Part shown: in pieces, positions 15,673-25,052 of the stretch
How positions within the stretch are numbered: the first letter of the stretch is position 1
Layout of the letters: each line of letters opens with the position of its first letter
Assembly: GCA_029624765.1 (NCBI GenBank)
Contig: JARSSO010000003.1
Coordinates: forward strand, 1-34,722
Direction: 5' to 3'
From: Candidatus Contendibacter sp.
GTDB lineage: Bacteria; Pseudomonadota; Gammaproteobacteria; Competibacterales; Competibacteraceae
DNA length: 34,722 nt
Position numbers and translations under genes: made by a program
The notes under the pieces: generated by a model
What the model was told of the DNA's origin: nothing
Seen by the model: only the letters and a program-made list of their open reading frames with translations
Databases searched by the model: none

Positions 15673-18627
15673 ATGAAACGCATGCTGATCAACGCGACTC
15701 AGCAGGAAGAGTTGCGCGTGGCCCTCGTGGACGGCCAGAAACTTTACGACCTCGACATCGAAACCCCCGCGCGCGAGCAGAAGAAATCCAACGTCTACAA
15801 GGGCCGCGTCACCCGCATCGAGCCGGGACTGGAAGCGGCGTTCGTCGACTACGGCGCCGACCGCCACGGCTTCCTGCCGTTCAAGGAAATCAACCGGAGC
15901 TACTTCGACGCCCACGCCACCGAGGGTGGCCGCCCCAGCATTCGCGAGGCCATCAAGGAAGGCCAGGAAATCATGGTGCAGGTGGAAAAGGAAGAGCGCG
16001 GCAACAAGGGCGCGGCGCTGACCACCTTCATCAGTCTGGCCGGGCGCTATCTGGTGCTGATGCCCAACAACCCGCGCGCCGGCGGCGTGTCGCGGCGGAT
16101 CGAGGGCGAGGATCGCCAGGAAATCCGCGAGGTGATGAGCAGTCTCGACATTCCCGACGGCATGGGCCTGATCGTGCGCACCGCCGGGGTGGGGCGGTCG
16201 CAAGAGGAATTGCAGTGGGACATGGATTATCTGCTGCACTTGTGGAAAGCCATTGAAACCGCGTCCAGCCAGAAGAAAGCGCCGTTCCTGATCTATCAGG
16301 AAAGCAACATCATCATCCGCGCCCTGCGCGATTATCTGCGCGCCGACATCGGCGAAATCCTGGTGGATAACTCCACCGTCCACCGCCAGGCCCAGGATTT
16401 CATGCAGCAGGTGATGCCGCACAACCTGAACAAGCTCAAGCTTTATCAGGACAACATTCCGCTGTTCACCCGTTTCCAGATCGAATCCCAGATCGAGACC
16501 GCCTATCAGCGCGAAGTGAGCCTGCCTTCGGGCGGCGGCATTGTGATCGACTACACCGAGGCGCTGGTCTCCATCGACATCAACTCGGCCCGCGCCACCA
16601 AGGGCAGCGACATCGAGGAAACCGCGCTCACCACCAACCTGGAAGCCGCCGAGGAAATCGCCCGGCAGTTGCGATTGCGCGACCTGGGCGGATTGATCGT
16701 CATCGATTTCATCGACATGAATCTCGCCCGCAACCAGCGCGAAGTCGAAACCCGGCTGCGCGAGGCGCTGAAAATGGACCGCGCCCGGGTGCAGGTCGGT
16801 CGCATCTCCCGCTTCGGCCTGCTGGAAATGTCGCGACAGCGGCTGAGTCCGTCGCTGGACGAAGCCAGCCACCGGATCTGTCCGCGCTGCAACGGTCAGG
16901 GCACCATCCGCAACATCGATTCGCTGGCGTTGAGCGTGCTGCGACTGATCCAGGAAGAGGCGATGAAGGATCGGACCGGCCGGGTCGTGGTCCAGTTGCC
17001 GGTCAAGGTCGCCACCTTCCTGCTCAACGAAAAGCGGGAAGCGATTCGCGCCATCGAGCAGCGCCATCGGGTCGGCGTTCTGCTGATTCCGAACGAATCG
17101 CTGGAAACGCCGCATTTCAAGCTGAACCGGTTGCGGGTGGACGAACTGTCGGAAGAGCAAGTCCGGTCTTATACGCTGGCCGAGGATTACGAGGAACAGG
17201 TCGAGGCGAAAGCCAGCCCGGCGGCGCGGGGCATGGACGAAGAGCCGGTGGTCAAGGGCGTCGCGCCGTCCACGCCGGCGCCCACGCCACCGACCCCGGC
17301 GCCGAAACCCGAAGTCAACCCCGGTTTTTTCGGCTGGTTGTGGAGCAGTCTGTTCGGACAACCCCCGCAACCAGCCCGCGAGGAACGATCCACCCGAGCG
17401 GACGCGCGTCCGGCCAAATCGGATCGGCAGCGCCGCGACCGGTCCGGGCGACGGCCCGAGGCGGAGCCTGTCGCGGAAACCCCGGCCGCCAAGCCCGTTG
17501 TCGCGCCCACCGCTGCCGAACTGGCCGCCACGCTTGCGGCGCCGGTCGAGGATTTGTGGCCCGAACCGATGCCGGCGGCCAAGCCCACGATGGTTCCGGT
17601 CGCGGATGCCGAGGATGTCGCCACTGCTCCCGAAACCGAGGATGAAAGTCCCGGACCGCGCGGGCGGCGTGGACGGCGCGGTGGGCGGCGGCGGCGGCGG
17701 GGCGAAACGCCTTCTCCAGGCGGGACTGGTCCGGCGAGCCCGGAATCGGGCGAGGACAGCGAGGAAGGCTTCGATGCCGGTGATCAAGGCCGGGAACCCG
17801 AGGAAGCGGCGGCGCCGGTTGCCTCGATGCCGCCAAATCCCGCCACGGCGGCGGCCTCGCAGCGGCGCATCCGCAATGGTCGCCCGCGCCTCCCCCGTGA
17901 CGCAATCGTCGCCGCCAAGGCCGGATCCGGAAGCGCCACGTCATCTTCCGACAGGGAAACTCTCGCGCCGCCACCATCGCCGCTGGAGTATCCCGTGGCC
18001 GAGGGCGATGCCGCGCGGGCGGATCAGCCGGTGGTCACCGCGCCCGAGTTGACTCCCAAATCCGAGGTCGAAGCGTTGGTGGAGGAATCCACGACTTCAG
18101 TGCCCGAATCCGCCGAGCCTGACGAATCCGCGATTTCCCCTGAGGATGCGGCGGTTACCCGCACCGAACAGACAGTGATCGCCGAAGCTGTGGAACGCAC
18201 TGATGAGCCGCCGCCGGTCGAAACCCGCGAATCGGTGGAGCCGGCGCCCGCCGAAGTGGGCGAGCGGGTGGCGGAGCCGGTTCCGGTCACGGCGATCGAG
18301 GTGTCCGAGGCATCGTCGCGGGCTGATGGCGGCGAAACCGAGGCGCCCGTCGCTCTCTCCACCCTGGAGGGTGCGGTCATCGACGCCCCATCCGTGGAAG
18401 AATCCATTGTTCCAGTCGTCGAAACCGGGACGATAATCCCCGTGGCCGTCATCATCGAAACCGCCACCGATGCTCCACCGTCGGCGGAACCGGCTATCGG
18501 GATCGAACCGGAAGCCGCCATGCCCGAGCCGCCCGCGCCGACCGAACCGGAGGTTGCCGCGACGGAATCGACCGCGCCGCCGTCACCGTCGCCGGAATCG
18601 GGCATCGAGGATAAGCCCGCGATTTGA
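15673..18627 (+). CDS. rne: Ribonuclease E
   Basis: A 984-aa endoribonuclease that starts mRNA decay and matures rRNA and tRNA. The catalytic half is complete: S1 domain (about 38-120, [21 protein letters not shown]), DNase I-like part with Mg-binding D302 (VSIDINSAR) and D345 (LIVIDF), and the Zn-link C403-P-R-C406. These are each one residue before the E. coli positions. The C-terminal half is low-complexity. An amphipathic [12 protein letters not shown] (about 550-561) fits the membrane anchor. An Arg-rich patch [15 protein letters not shown] (about 663-677) fits an RNA-binding region, and a long Pro/Glu/Ala tail could hold degradosome sites. It is monocistronic, with a promoter at 15331-15359 and a terminator at 18640-18671. 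Confidence 0.97.
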   Translation: MKRMLINATQQEELRVALVDGQKLYDLDIETPAREQKKSNVYKGRVTRIEPGLEAAFVDYGADRHGFLPFKEINRSYFDAHATEGGRPSIREAIKEGQEIMVQVEKEERGNKGAALTTFISLAGRYLVLMPNNPRAGGVSRRIEGEDRQEIREVMSSLDIPDGMGLIVRTAGVGRSQEELQWDMDYLLHLWKAIETASSQKKAPFLIYQESNIIIRALRDYLRADIGEILVDNSTVHRQAQDFMQQVMPHNLNKLKLYQDNIPLFTRFQIESQIETAYQREVSLPSGGGIVIDYTEALVSIDINSARATKGSDIEETALTTNLEAAEEIARQLRLRDLGGLIVIDFIDMNLARNQREVETRLREALKMDRARVQVGRISRFGLLEMSRQRLSPSLDEASHRICPRCNGQGTIRNIDSLALSVLRLIQEEAMKDRTGRVVVQLPVKVATFLLNEKREAIRAIEQRHRVGVLLIPNESLETPHFKLNRLRVDELSEEQVRSYTLAEDYEEQVEAKASPAARGMDEEPVVKGVAPSTPAPTPPTPAPKPEVNPGFFGWLWSSLFGQPPQPAREERSTRADARPAKSDRQRRDRSGRRPEAEPVAETPAAKPVVAPTAAELAATLAAPVEDLWPEPMPAAKPTMVPVADAEDVATAPETEDESPGPRGRRGRRGGRRRRRGETPSPGGTGPASPESGEDSEEGFDAGDQGREPEEAAAPVASMPPNPATAAASQRRIRNGRPRLPRDAIVAAKAGSGSATSSSDRETLAPPPSPLEYPVAEGDAARADQPVVTAPELTPKSEVEALVEESTTSVPESAEPDESAISPEDAAVTRTEQTVIAEAVERTDEPPPVETRESVEPAPAEVGERVAEPVPVTAIEVSEASSRADGGETEAPVALSTLEGAVIDAPSVEESIVPVVETGTIIPVAVIIETATDAPPSAEPAIGIEPEAAMPEPPAPTEPEVAATESTAPPSPSPESGIEDKPAI

Positions 18628-18639
18628 CGCGGCAAAACC

Positions 18640-18671
18640 AAGGGGCTGGAATTCCAGCCCCTTTCGTTTTT
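18640..18671 (+). terminator. Rho-independent terminator of rne
   Basis: AAGGGGCTGG (18640-18649) and CCAGCCCCTT (18654-18663) form a perfect 10-bp stem with an AATT loop, followed by TCGTTTTT. It lies 12 nt past the rne stop and just before the 3' end of the converging phosphatase gene. On the other strand it is followed by GGTTTTG, so it may work weakly in both directions. Confidence 0.9.
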
Positions 18672-18684
18672 CGGTGGATTCCAT

Positions 18685-19164
18685 TCAAATCCGGTAACGC
18701 TCCCGGATGTCGATCAACAGGCCCCGGGCCGCTTCCTCCACCAGATCCATGACCCGTTCGAAGCCACCCGAGCCGCCGTAGTACGGATCGGGCACCTCCC
18801 GCTCGGGCAAATTCGGGGCAAAATCCAGGAACAAGCGAATGCGGCGCCGCGCTTCCGGCTCCTTGCCCAGCGCCAGCAGATGGTCGAAATTGTCCCGATC
18901 CATCGCCAGCACATAATCGAATTCAACCAAATCGGCGGTCGTGACCTGCCGGGCGCGCAGGTGACGCAAGCTCACCCCTCGACTCAAAGCCGTCGCCTGG
19001 CTGCGCGGATCGGGCGGCGAGCCGATGTGGTAGGAGTGGGTGCCGGCCGAATCCACGAAAACGTGTTCGGCCAACTCGACGCGTTCCAGCAGCCGCCGGA
19101 ACGCGCCCTCGGCCATGGGGGAACGGCAAATGTTACCCATGCAGACAAAAAGAACCTTCACCAT
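18685..19164 (-). CDS. Low-molecular-weight protein-tyrosine phosphatase
   Basis: A 159-aa cytosolic phosphatase. The P-loop VCMGNICRSP near the N-terminus carries the nucleophile C8 and R14 of the CX5R motif, followed by S15. The general acid is D126 in DPYYGG. Length is standard for the family (about 155 aa). Members linked to capsule operons (Wzb type) act on tyrosine kinases, but no kinase or polysaccharide genes are seen here, so the target is unknown. The ATG at 19164 begins right at the conserved first strand (VKVLFVC). The gene is convergent with rne and divergent from the 91-aa hypothetical gene. Confidence 0.93.
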   Translation of the reverse strand: MVKVLFVCMGNICRSPMAEGAFRRLLERVELAEHVFVDSAGTHSYHIGSPPDPRSQATALSRGVSLRHLRARQVTTADLVEFDYVLAMDRDNFDHLLALGKEPEARRRIRLFLDFAPNLPEREVPDPYYGGSGGFERVMDLVEEAARGLLIDIRERYRI

Positions 19165-19218
19165 CGTTTTTGCTCTTACCTTTGGAATTCTGAAGCCGAT
19201 GACCTTGGATGACCGCGC

Positions 19219-19494
19219 ATGTTGCCATTGAACCCCGATAAACTGAAAACCCTGCTGGGCCGCTCCTTGAACTATCGGGGTCTATCCTGCCAGGTCATCG
19301 AACTGCTGATCGAGGAGGATGCGCCCCTGCTGGTGTTGCGCGCGGGCGGCGACAGCAAGGTCATTCAACCCAACCAGTACGGCGACGCCGTCGGCTGGGC
19401 GCCGCAAACCTTCACCGTCGCCGTGCTGGACGAGCGCCGCGACCGGTTCAATCCCGACTTACCGGAACTGGCCGGATTCGATCTGCTGGCCTGA
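19219..19494 (+). CDS. Conserved hypothetical protein, 91 aa
   Basis: I do not recognise a named family. The protein starts [20 protein letters not shown], then [17 protein letters not shown] (a beta-strand-like run), [26 protein letters not shown] and an acidic, Pro-containing end. It resembles small, beta-rich, single-domain proteins found near phosphatase or kdsB genes in related bacteria; that is an impression. No signal peptide or membrane segment is seen. Its last 36 bases overlap the 3' end of kdsB on the other strand. The start is set by the ATG at 19219; there is no strong ribosome site. Codon use matches the chromosome, which supports a real gene. Confidence 0.7.
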   Translation: MLPLNPDKLKTLLGRSLNYRGLSCQVIELLIEEDAPLLVLRAGGDSKVIQPNQYGDAVGWAPQTFTVAVLDERRDRFNPDLPELAGFDLLA

Positions 19495-20274
19495 GCGTTC
19501 CCATACCGCCGCCAGCCGCGCCAGATCGGCTTCGGTATCCACGCCGGGCGGCGGCGTTTCGGCTGCCTCGGCGACGTGAATGCGGATGCCGTGCCACAAC
19601 GCGCGCAATTGCTCCAGCGACTCGGTCCGTTCGGCCGGCGCGGGCGTCAATTCCGGGTAGCGGCGCAACACCGCCACGCGATAGGCGTACAGGCCGATAT
19701 GGCGGAACCAGACCCCATCGGCCGGTGGTTCGGCCAGCGTGGCGCCGCCGTCCCGAAACGCCTCCCGATGCCAGGGAATCGGCGCCCGGCTGAAATACAA
19801 AGCATAGCCCAGGGCGTCGCGCGTGACCTTGACCGCATTCGGATCGAAGATTTCGGCCGTCTCGTAAATATGGACGCAGGCAGTGGCGATCCCGGCGTCG
19901 GGATGCGTCGCCAAATCCACGGCTACCTGCCGGATCAGGGCCGGCGGCAGTCCCGGTTCGTCGCCCTGGACGTTGACCACGATGGCGTCGTCCGGCCAGC
20001 CGAGCTGGGCCGCTACCTCGGCCAGCCGGTCGGTTCCGGAAGTGTGCGTGGGTGAGGTCATGCACACCGTCGCGCCGAACCCCTCGGCCACCGCGCGGAT
20101 GCGCGCGTCGTCGGTGGCGATGACCACCTCCAGCGCGCCACTGGCCCGCGCCCGCTGGTGGGCGTGCTCGATCAGCGGTCGGCCGGCCAGCAGACGCAAC
20201 GGTTTGCCCGGCAACCGGGTCGAGGCGTAGCGGGCGGGAATCGCGACCCGAAACGAAAGTTCAGTCTCACCCAA
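19459..20274 (-). CDS. kdsB: 3-deoxy-manno-octulosonate cytidylyltransferase
   Basis: A 271-aa cytosolic enzyme that activates Kdo with CTP for lipopolysaccharide core synthesis. Family motifs are clear: [15 protein letters not shown] at the N-terminus, VVIATDD, then [20 protein letters not shown], and YFSRAPIPW followed by HIGLYAYR. An ATG exists at 20292, but a full AGGAGG site (20284-20289) lies inside that extension and is 9 nt before a TTG at 20274; I take TTG as the start. This overlaps the end of ycaR by 8 nt, so translation is likely coupled. Last gene of exbB-exbD-lpxK-ycaR-kdsB. Confidence 0.95.
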   Translation of the reverse strand: MGETELSFRVAIPARYASTRLPGKPLRLLAGRPLIEHAHQRARASGALEVVIATDDARIRAVAEGFGATVCMTSPTHTSGTDRLAEVAAQLGWPDDAIVVNVQGDEPGLPPALIRQVAVDLATHPDAGIATACVHIYETAEIFDPNAVKVTRDALGYALYFSRAPIPWHREAFRDGGATLAEPPADGVWFRHIGLYAYRVAVLRRYPELTPAPAERTESLEQLRALWHGIRIHVAEAAETPPPGVDTEADLARLAAVWERSGQQIESGQFR

Positions 20275-20455
20275 GCGAACCGACCTCCTCATCGCTCAAT
20301 GTTCGCGCCTCGGCTTCCAGCATCACCGGAATACCGTCGCGAATCGGATAGGCCAGCCGGCTTTCCTTGCAGATCAGCTCCTGTCGCGTCTTGTCGTAGA
20401 TCAGCGGGGCTTTGCTGACCGGGCACACCAGAATGTCCAGCAGTTTCTTGTCCAT
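20267..20455 (-). CDS. ycaR: YcaR family Trm112-like small protein
   Basis: A 62-aa protein of the Trm112p-like family (UPF0434). It closely follows E. coli Yca[18 protein letters not shown], then [20 protein letters not shown] and MLEAEAR. The family often has a zinc knuckle, but here the first CPxC is CPVS, so only C11 and the later C29 remain and zinc binding is doubtful. A good ribosome site (GAGGTGA) precedes the ATG. The gene is nested between lpxK and kdsB, the usual gammaproteobacterial order. The reading frame of lpxK as read here runs through the whole gene in another frame. Confidence 0.92.
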   Translation of the reverse strand: MDKKLLDILVCPVSKAPLIYDKTRQELICKESRLAYPIRDGIPVMLEAEARTLSDEEVGSLG

Positions 20456-21524
20456 CGTGCTTCACCTCGTCACCGATAGGCGGCGCGGGCGGGCTTCGTC
20501 TTGCCCGCCGACTCGCGCCCGAATGCTCGCGCCGGATGCCCTTGGCCATGGCCACCGACGCCAGCCGCTTGAGCAAGTCTTCCTCGAAGGCCGGCTCCAG
20601 TCGCGCGTCGACCGGCACGTACCAGCAGCCCTCCGGCGCGAAGGCCCGGCATTTTACCGCATCCTTCTCGGTCATCAGCACCGGCAGGTCCTGAGGGAAG
20701 TGCAGATCCTCGGGGTGGAAAACGTGATGGTCGGGGAAGGGGTGTTCCACGATGCGCAGCCGGGCGTGGCGCAGTTGGTCGAAAAACCGTCCGGGATCGC
20801 CGATGCCCGCCACGGCGTGAACCGTGCCATGGCGGAATCCGGTCAGTGTGGCGCTGACGCAAGGGTCGGCCAGATTGATCGCCGTTTCACCGCGCAGGCA
20901 CATGAGATACTCGCCGCCCCGGGCCGCGCCGTTGCCGACCACGAAATCCACCTCGCGCAAGCGGGATGGTGGTTCCCGTAGCGGACCGGCGGGCAGGCAG
21001 GCGCCATTGCCCAGTCGGCGGAAGCCGTCCACCACCGCGATTTCAAGGTCGCGCCGCAGGCGGTAATGCTGCAAACCGTCGTCGCTCAGGATCACGTTGC
21101 ACCCATAGGTATTGAGCAAGGTCCGCGCCGCCGCGACCCGGTCTGGTCCCACCACGATCGGACAACGGCAGCGCCGCGCCAGCAGCACCGGCTCGTCGCC
21201 GACCTGACGCGGATCGCTGTCGGCCATGACTTGGCGGGGCCATTGCGCCGACTGGCCGCCATACCCGCGACTGATCACTCCCGGTTGATAGCCAGCCTCC
21301 CGCAGCAGTTCCACCAGCCGCGCCACCAGGGGGGTCTTGCCGGCGCCGCCGACGGTGATGTTGCCGACGACGATCAGCGGCACGGGGACGGCCTCGCTCC
21401 AGCGCAGGCCATGCTGGTACAACAGCCGCCGCACCCGCGTCGCCAGCCCGAACAGCAGGCTCAACGGCCACAGCAGGATCGCGATTCCGTTCAGTGAATA
21501 GCCGTAACGATCCAGGAAGGTCAT
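20289..21524 (-). CDS. lpxK: Tetraacyldisaccharide 4'-kinase, with an abnormal 3' extension
   Basis: Inner-membrane kinase that phosphorylates the lipid A disaccharide. One N-terminal membrane segment (about 12-28), P-loop [13 protein letters not shown] (58-70), ISRGYGG (84-90), [13 protein letters not shown] (147-159) and [11 protein letters not shown] (282-292) are all present. The family ends near residue 325-330. Here the frame has no stop and runs to residue 411, covering ycaR out of frame with no sensible sequence after about MAKGI (326-330). In another frame the tail would read [15 protein letters not shown] and stop at 20470, 15 nt before ycaR. I suspect a frameshift or sequencing error; the true end is probably near 20470. 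The ATG overlaps the exbD stop. Confidence 0.9.
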   Translation of the reverse strand: MTFLDRYGYSLNGIAILLWPLSLLFGLATRVRRLLYQHGLRWSEAVPVPLIVVGNITVGGAGKTPLVARLVELLREAGYQPGVISRGYGGQSAQWPRQVMADSDPRQVGDEPVLLARRCRCPIVVGPDRVAAARTLLNTYGCNVILSDDGLQHYRLRRDLEIAVVDGFRRLGNGACLPAGPLREPPSRLREVDFVVGNGAARGGEYLMCLRGETAINLADPCVSATLTGFRHGTVHAVAGIGDPGRFFDQLRHARLRIVEHPFPDHHVFHPEDLHFPQDLPVLMTEKDAVKCRAFAPEGCWYVPVDARLEPAFEEDLLKRLASVAMAKGIRREHSGASRRARRSPPAPPIGDEVKHDGQETAGHSGVPGQQSPADLRQDATGADLQGKPAGLSDSRRYSGDAGSRGANIER

Positions 21525-21994
21525 GGCTCGGGGTCCGGCGAGGGTAGGGCGTTGCCGGGCGCTGGAGATTCGGGCGCGGCGGCCGGTGCGTTCACCGTGC
21601 CGATGGCCAGTTGCTTGAGGCCGAGCTGTCCGGCGATATCGAGCACCGTGACCACCGCCTGGTGAGGGGTCCGGCCGTCGGCGCGGACAATCAGCGGCAA
21701 TTCCCGACCCTGAGCGGCGGCGTGCAAGGCCGCTTTCAGGGCCGCCGGGGCGTCGGCGATCCCCAGCGTCTGGCCGTTGACGGCGTAGCGGCCGCCGGCG
21801 TCGATGTCGATTTCCAGTTGCGCCAGGTTGCCTGGCAATGGCTGGCTGGCGGATTCGGGCAACCGGATTTCCAGTTTCGACTCGTGCCGCAGACTGGTGG
21901 CGATCATGAAGAAGATCAGCAGCACGAGGACGATGTCGATCATCGGCACCAGGTTGAGGTCCGGTTCCTCCCGACGCTGGGGGCGCAGGTTCAT
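21521..21994 (-). CDS. exbD: ExbD/TolR family biopolymer transport protein
   Basis: A 157-aa inner-membrane protein: short cytosolic N-terminus, one membrane helix (about 16-34, LVPMIDIVLVLLIFFMIATS) with the proton-carrying aspartate D20, and a periplasmic domain ending in DIAGQLGLKQLAIGT. The Pro/Ala-rich last 20 residues are variable in the family. With ExbB it forms a proton-driven motor that energises outer-membrane processes. No TonB is seen here. Placement directly before lpxK is common in gammaproteobacteria and suggests a link with envelope biogenesis rather than siderophore uptake. It overlaps exbB by 4 nt and lpxK by 4 nt. Confidence 0.93.
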   Translation of the reverse strand: MNLRPQRREEPDLNLVPMIDIVLVLLIFFMIATSLRHESKLEIRLPESASQPLPGNLAQLEIDIDAGGRYAVNGQTLGIADAPAALKAALHAAAQGRELPLIVRADGRTPHQAVVTVLDIAGQLGLKQLAIGTVNAPAAAPESPAPGNALPSPDPEP

Positions 21995-22617
21995 GAAGCT
22001 TGCTCCTTACCGCCGGTCCCGGCGTCCAGCAGATCGACGAGTTGCAGGGTTTCCTGCTCGATGCGCACCACCAGCTCGTCCACGCGCGCCTGAAAATAAC
22101 GATAAAACAAAAGGCTGGGGATGGCGACGGTCAGACCGGCGGCGGTGGTCACCAGCGCCTCGGCGATGCCCACCGACAGCAGGCTGAAATTGCTGTTGCC
22201 CTGGGTCGAGACGATCTGAAAGATCTTGATCATGCCGGCCACGGTGCCGAGCAGGCCTAGCAGCGGACTGATGGCGGCGATGGTGCCCAGGGCGCCGAGG
22301 AAGCGTTCCAGTTCGTGCGCCACGTGGCGGCCGGTATCCTCGACCCGTTCCCGCAGGATTTCCCGCCCCCGGCCACGGGTGGCGAGCCCCGCCGCCACGA
22401 TCCGGCCGAGCGGCGAATGCAGCGGTAACGCATCTACTTCCCGCGCATCGATCGCGCCGCGTTCCAGCCAGCGGTCCAGGGTCGCCAGCAGTTGGGCGGG
22501 CAATACCCGCGCCCGCCGCAGCGCGAGCAGTCGTTCGACGATGATGGTCGCCGCCGCCAGCGAGCAGGCCAGGATCGGGGCCATCAGCCAGCCGCCGGCC
22601 TTGATCAGTTCAAGCAC
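21991..22617 (-). CDS. exbB: ExbB/TolQ/MotA proton channel family protein
   Basis: A 208-aa inner-membrane protein with three membrane segments: about 5-25, a pair-forming segment near 115-135 (LLGLLGTVAGMIKIF) and one near 155-180 (ALVTTAAGLTVAIPSLLFY). The GLLGTVxGMI and TAAGLxVAIP motifs define the family. The frame can be opened at a TTG (22659), but a GGAG site 8 nt before a GTG at 22617 and the family start (xxELIKAGGWLMxPI) make GTG the better choice. It is the first gene of a tightly overlapped operon with exbD, lpxK, ycaR and kdsB. Confidence 0.93.
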   Translation of the reverse strand: MLELIKAGGWLMAPILACSLAAATIIVERLLALRRARVLPAQLLATLDRWLERGAIDAREVDALPLHSPLGRIVAAGLATRGRGREILRERVEDTGRHVAHELERFLGALGTIAAISPLLGLLGTVAGMIKIFQIVSTQGNSNFSLLSVGIAEALVTTAAGLTVAIPSLLFYRYFQARVDELVVRIEQETLQLVDLLDAGTGGKEQAS

Positions 22618-22862
22618 CCGCTTGTCTCCGCCATGGCGCGTATCGCTCTCGTGGTTCAAATGATCGGAACGTGCCCATGATACTGGATTTAGCCGGCGGG
22701 CCGCAGCATGGTTCCCCCGCGTGGCTTGATGGAGTCAGATCGAGATCGGTTCGAGTCGACACTCCCGCGTCGCTCAGGTTACCGGGGGCAAGTGGTGAGA
22801 TTGTAGCGTCCGCCGCTCCCGGTCGCCGCCCGCCCGGAGCGATTCTGCTAAAATCGCTGGCC
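22618..22862. other. Divergent promoter region between exbB and uvrD
   Basis: About 245 bp with no gene. The only element I can place is an extended -10 (TGCTAAAAT) directly in front of uvrD. I looked for a LexA box (CTGT-N8-ACAG), as found at E. coli uvrD, and do not see one. Confidence 0.45.
22846..22854 (+). promoter_or_regulatory. Extended -10 element next to the uvrD start
   Basis: TGCTAAAAT gives TG-N-TAAAAT at 22849-22854, 8 nt before the uvrD ATG. Transcription would begin within about 2 nt of the ATG, so the mRNA could be leaderless; no Shine-Dalgarno is present. No convincing -35 could be fixed. Confidence 0.4.
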
Positions 22863-25052
22863 ATGGACGTTTCCTGGATTCTCGACGATCTCAACGAAGC
22901 CCAACGCCAGGCGGTGACCGCCCCGCTCGGACCCTTGCGGGTGCTGGCCGGGGCCGGCAGCGGCAAGACCCGGGTGCTGACCCGGCGCATCGCCTGGTTG
23001 CTGACGGTGGAGAACGCCTCGCCCTGGTCGATCTTGGCGGTGACCTTCACCAACAAGGCCGCCGCCGAGATGCGCGGCCGGGTCGAAAGGATGCTGAACC
23101 AGCCCATCGGCGGGCTGTGGATCGGCACCTTTCATGGCATCGCCCATCGCCTGCTGCGCCAACACTGGCAGGAGGCCCGCTTGCCGCGCGCTTTCCAGAT
23201 TCTCGACAGCGACGATCAGAACCGGCTGCTCAAGCGAGTGTTGCGCGGCCTGAACCTGGACGAGAAAAAGTGGCCGCCGCCGCAGGTCGCCGGGTTCATC
23301 AACCGATGCAAGGACGAAATCCAGCGTCCGGCCGATCTGGCCGACGACGGCAAGCCGGTCCAGCGCCAGTACCGACAGCTCTACACGCTCTATCAGCAGG
23401 AATGCGAACGCGGCGGGCTGGTGGATTTCGGCGAGTTGCTGCTGCGCGCCTACGAACTCTGGCGCGACCATCCGGACCTGCTGGCTCATTACCGGGAGCG
23501 GTTCCAGCACGTTCTGGTGGACGAATTCCAGGACACCAACACCATCCAGTATCAGTGGGTGCGACTGCTGGGCGGCGGCCAGGGCGACGTGTTCGTTGTC
23601 GGCGACGACGACCAATGCGTGTACGGGTGGAGAGGCTCGAAAGTCGAGAATATTCAGAAATTCGCCGAGGACTTCCCCGGCGCGCAAACCATCCGCCTGG
23701 AACAAAACTACCGTTCCACCCACAACATCCTCAAGGCCGCGAATGCGCTCATCGCCCACAACGCTACCCGATTGGGCAAGAATCTGTGGACCGCCGACGG
23801 CGACGGCGAACCGATTCAGGTCTATGGCGCCTTCAACGAAACGGACGAGGCGCGATTCGTGGTTGAGCGGATCCGCCAGTGGGTGGAGCAGGGCGGCCAG
23901 CGCCGCGACGTGGCGATTCTCTACCGCTCCAACGCCCAGTCGCGGGTGTTCGAGGAAACCCTGATCGCGGCGGCATTGCCCTACCGGATTTACGGCGGTC
24001 TGCGCTTTTTCGAGCGGGCCGAAATCAAGGATGCCCTGGCCTATCTGCGGCTGGTGGCTCACCGCGACGACGATCCCTCCTTCGAGCGGGTGGTCAACAC
24101 GCCCCCGCGCGCCATCGGCGAGCGCACCGTGGATCTGCTGCGCGCGGCGGCGCGCGCGCAAGGCGGTTCGCTGTGGCGGGCCGCGCTGGATCTGTTGGCC
24201 ACCGGTGGGCTGAGCGGGCGGGCTGTCGGCGCGGTGCGCGGGTTTCTGAACCTGGTCGAGGCGTTGGATCGCGACAGCCACGGCCGTTCCCTGCCGGAAC
24301 GGGTGGAGCACGTCGTCACTCGCAGCGGCCTGCGGGCGATGTACGAACAGGCCAGGGACGACAAGGGCGAGATGCGGGTGGAGAATTTGGAGGAACTGGT
24401 CAACGCCAGCGCCGATTTCATCACCCACGCCGATCCGGTCGTGGTGGGCGTGGACCCGGACGAGCCGGACTGGCTGAACGCCTTTCTGGCCCACGCCGTG
24501 CTGGAATCCGGCCAGGGGCAGGGCGCGGCTGGCGAGGACTGCGTGCAGTTGATGACCCTGCACATGGCCAAGGGGCTGGAGTTTCCGCTGGTGTTCCTGG
24601 TCGGGCTGGAGGAAGGACTGTTTCCACACAGCCGCTCGGTGGCGGAAGCGCGCCAGTTGGAGGAGGAACGGCGTCTGGCCTATGTCGGCGTCACCCGCGC
24701 GCAGCGGCGGTTGGTGTTGTGCCATGCCGAGCGGCGCCACTGGTACGGCCGCGAAAATTATCCCTCGCCTTCGCGCTTCGTCCGGGAAATCCCCGAGGAA
24801 TTGATCCAGGATGTGCGCGCCGGGGCGAAACGGCGGGAAAAAACTCTGCCCTCAACCCAACCAGCCGCCGCTGTGCCCGCCGCATCCGTTGGCCTGCGGC
24901 CCCGCCAGCGGGTGCGCCATCCGCAATTTGGCGAGGGCGTGGTGCTGGAAGTCGAGGGCGCCGGCTACCACGCCCGGGCCAGGGTGAATTTCCCGACGGC
25001 TGGCGGCGCCAAGTGGCTGGTGGTGGCCTACGCCAAACTGGAGGTTTTGTGA
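22863..25052 (+). CDS. uvrD: DNA helicase II (UvrD)
   Basis: A 729-aa superfamily 1 helicase for nucleotide excision and mismatch repair. It is colinear with the 720-aa E. coli UvrD. Walker A AGAGSGKT is at 29-36, and TFTNKAAAEMRGR and WIGTFHG (motif Ib) follow. VDEFQDTN with GDDDQCVYGWRG forms motifs II-III, then RLEQNYRST (IV) and LMTLHMAKGLEFP and RLAYVGVTRA (V-VI). The C-terminal Tudor-like region (RQRVRHPQFGEGVVLEVEG to KWLVVAYAKLEVL) is that of UvrD and argues against Rep. The reading frame is open from 22671, but MDVSWILDDLNEAQR aligns with the known start, so 22863 is used. The stop overlaps the GTG of the next gene. Confidence 0.96.
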   Translation: MDVSWILDDLNEAQRQAVTAPLGPLRVLAGAGSGKTRVLTRRIAWLLTVENASPWSILAVTFTNKAAAEMRGRVERMLNQPIGGLWIGTFHGIAHRLLRQHWQEARLPRAFQILDSDDQNRLLKRVLRGLNLDEKKWPPPQVAGFINRCKDEIQRPADLADDGKPVQRQYRQLYTLYQQECERGGLVDFGELLLRAYELWRDHPDLLAHYRERFQHVLVDEFQDTNTIQYQWVRLLGGGQGDVFVVGDDDQCVYGWRGSKVENIQKFAEDFPGAQTIRLEQNYRSTHNILKAANALIAHNATRLGKNLWTADGDGEPIQVYGAFNETDEARFVVERIRQWVEQGGQRRDVAILYRSNAQSRVFEETLIAAALPYRIYGGLRFFERAEIKDALAYLRLVAHRDDDPSFERVVNTPPRAIGERTVDLLRAAARAQGGSLWRAALDLLATGGLSGRAVGAVRGFLNLVEALDRDSHGRSLPERVEHVVTRSGLRAMYEQARDDKGEMRVENLEELVNASADFITHADPVVVGVDPDEPDWLNAFLAHAVLESGQGQGAAGEDCVQLMTLHMAKGLEFPLVFLVGLEEGLFPHSRSVAEARQLEEERRLAYVGVTRAQRRLVLCHAERRHWYGRENYPSPSRFVREIPEELIQDVRAGAKRREKTLPSTQPAAAVPAASVGLRPRQRVRHPQFGEGVVLEVEGAGYHARARVNFPTAGGAKWLVVAYAKLEVL

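Noticed and set aside
15466..17787. 773-codon open frame antisense to rne
   Set aside because: Arg/Gly/His-rich translation typical of an antisense shadow of a GC-rich gene; rne in the sense frame is fully conserved.
22618..22862. LexA box at uvrD
   Set aside because: I searched for CTGT-N8-ACAG by eye, since E. coli uvrD has one, and found no match.
22848..24740. 630-codon open frame antisense to uvrD
   Set aside because: Shadow frame without motifs, lying fully within conserved uvrD sequence.
23879..25048. Long upstream extension of the GspE/PilB frame inside uvrD
   Set aside because: Low-complexity Arg/Gly-rich translation; uvrD is intact in its own frame, and a good ribosome site marks the GTG at 25049.
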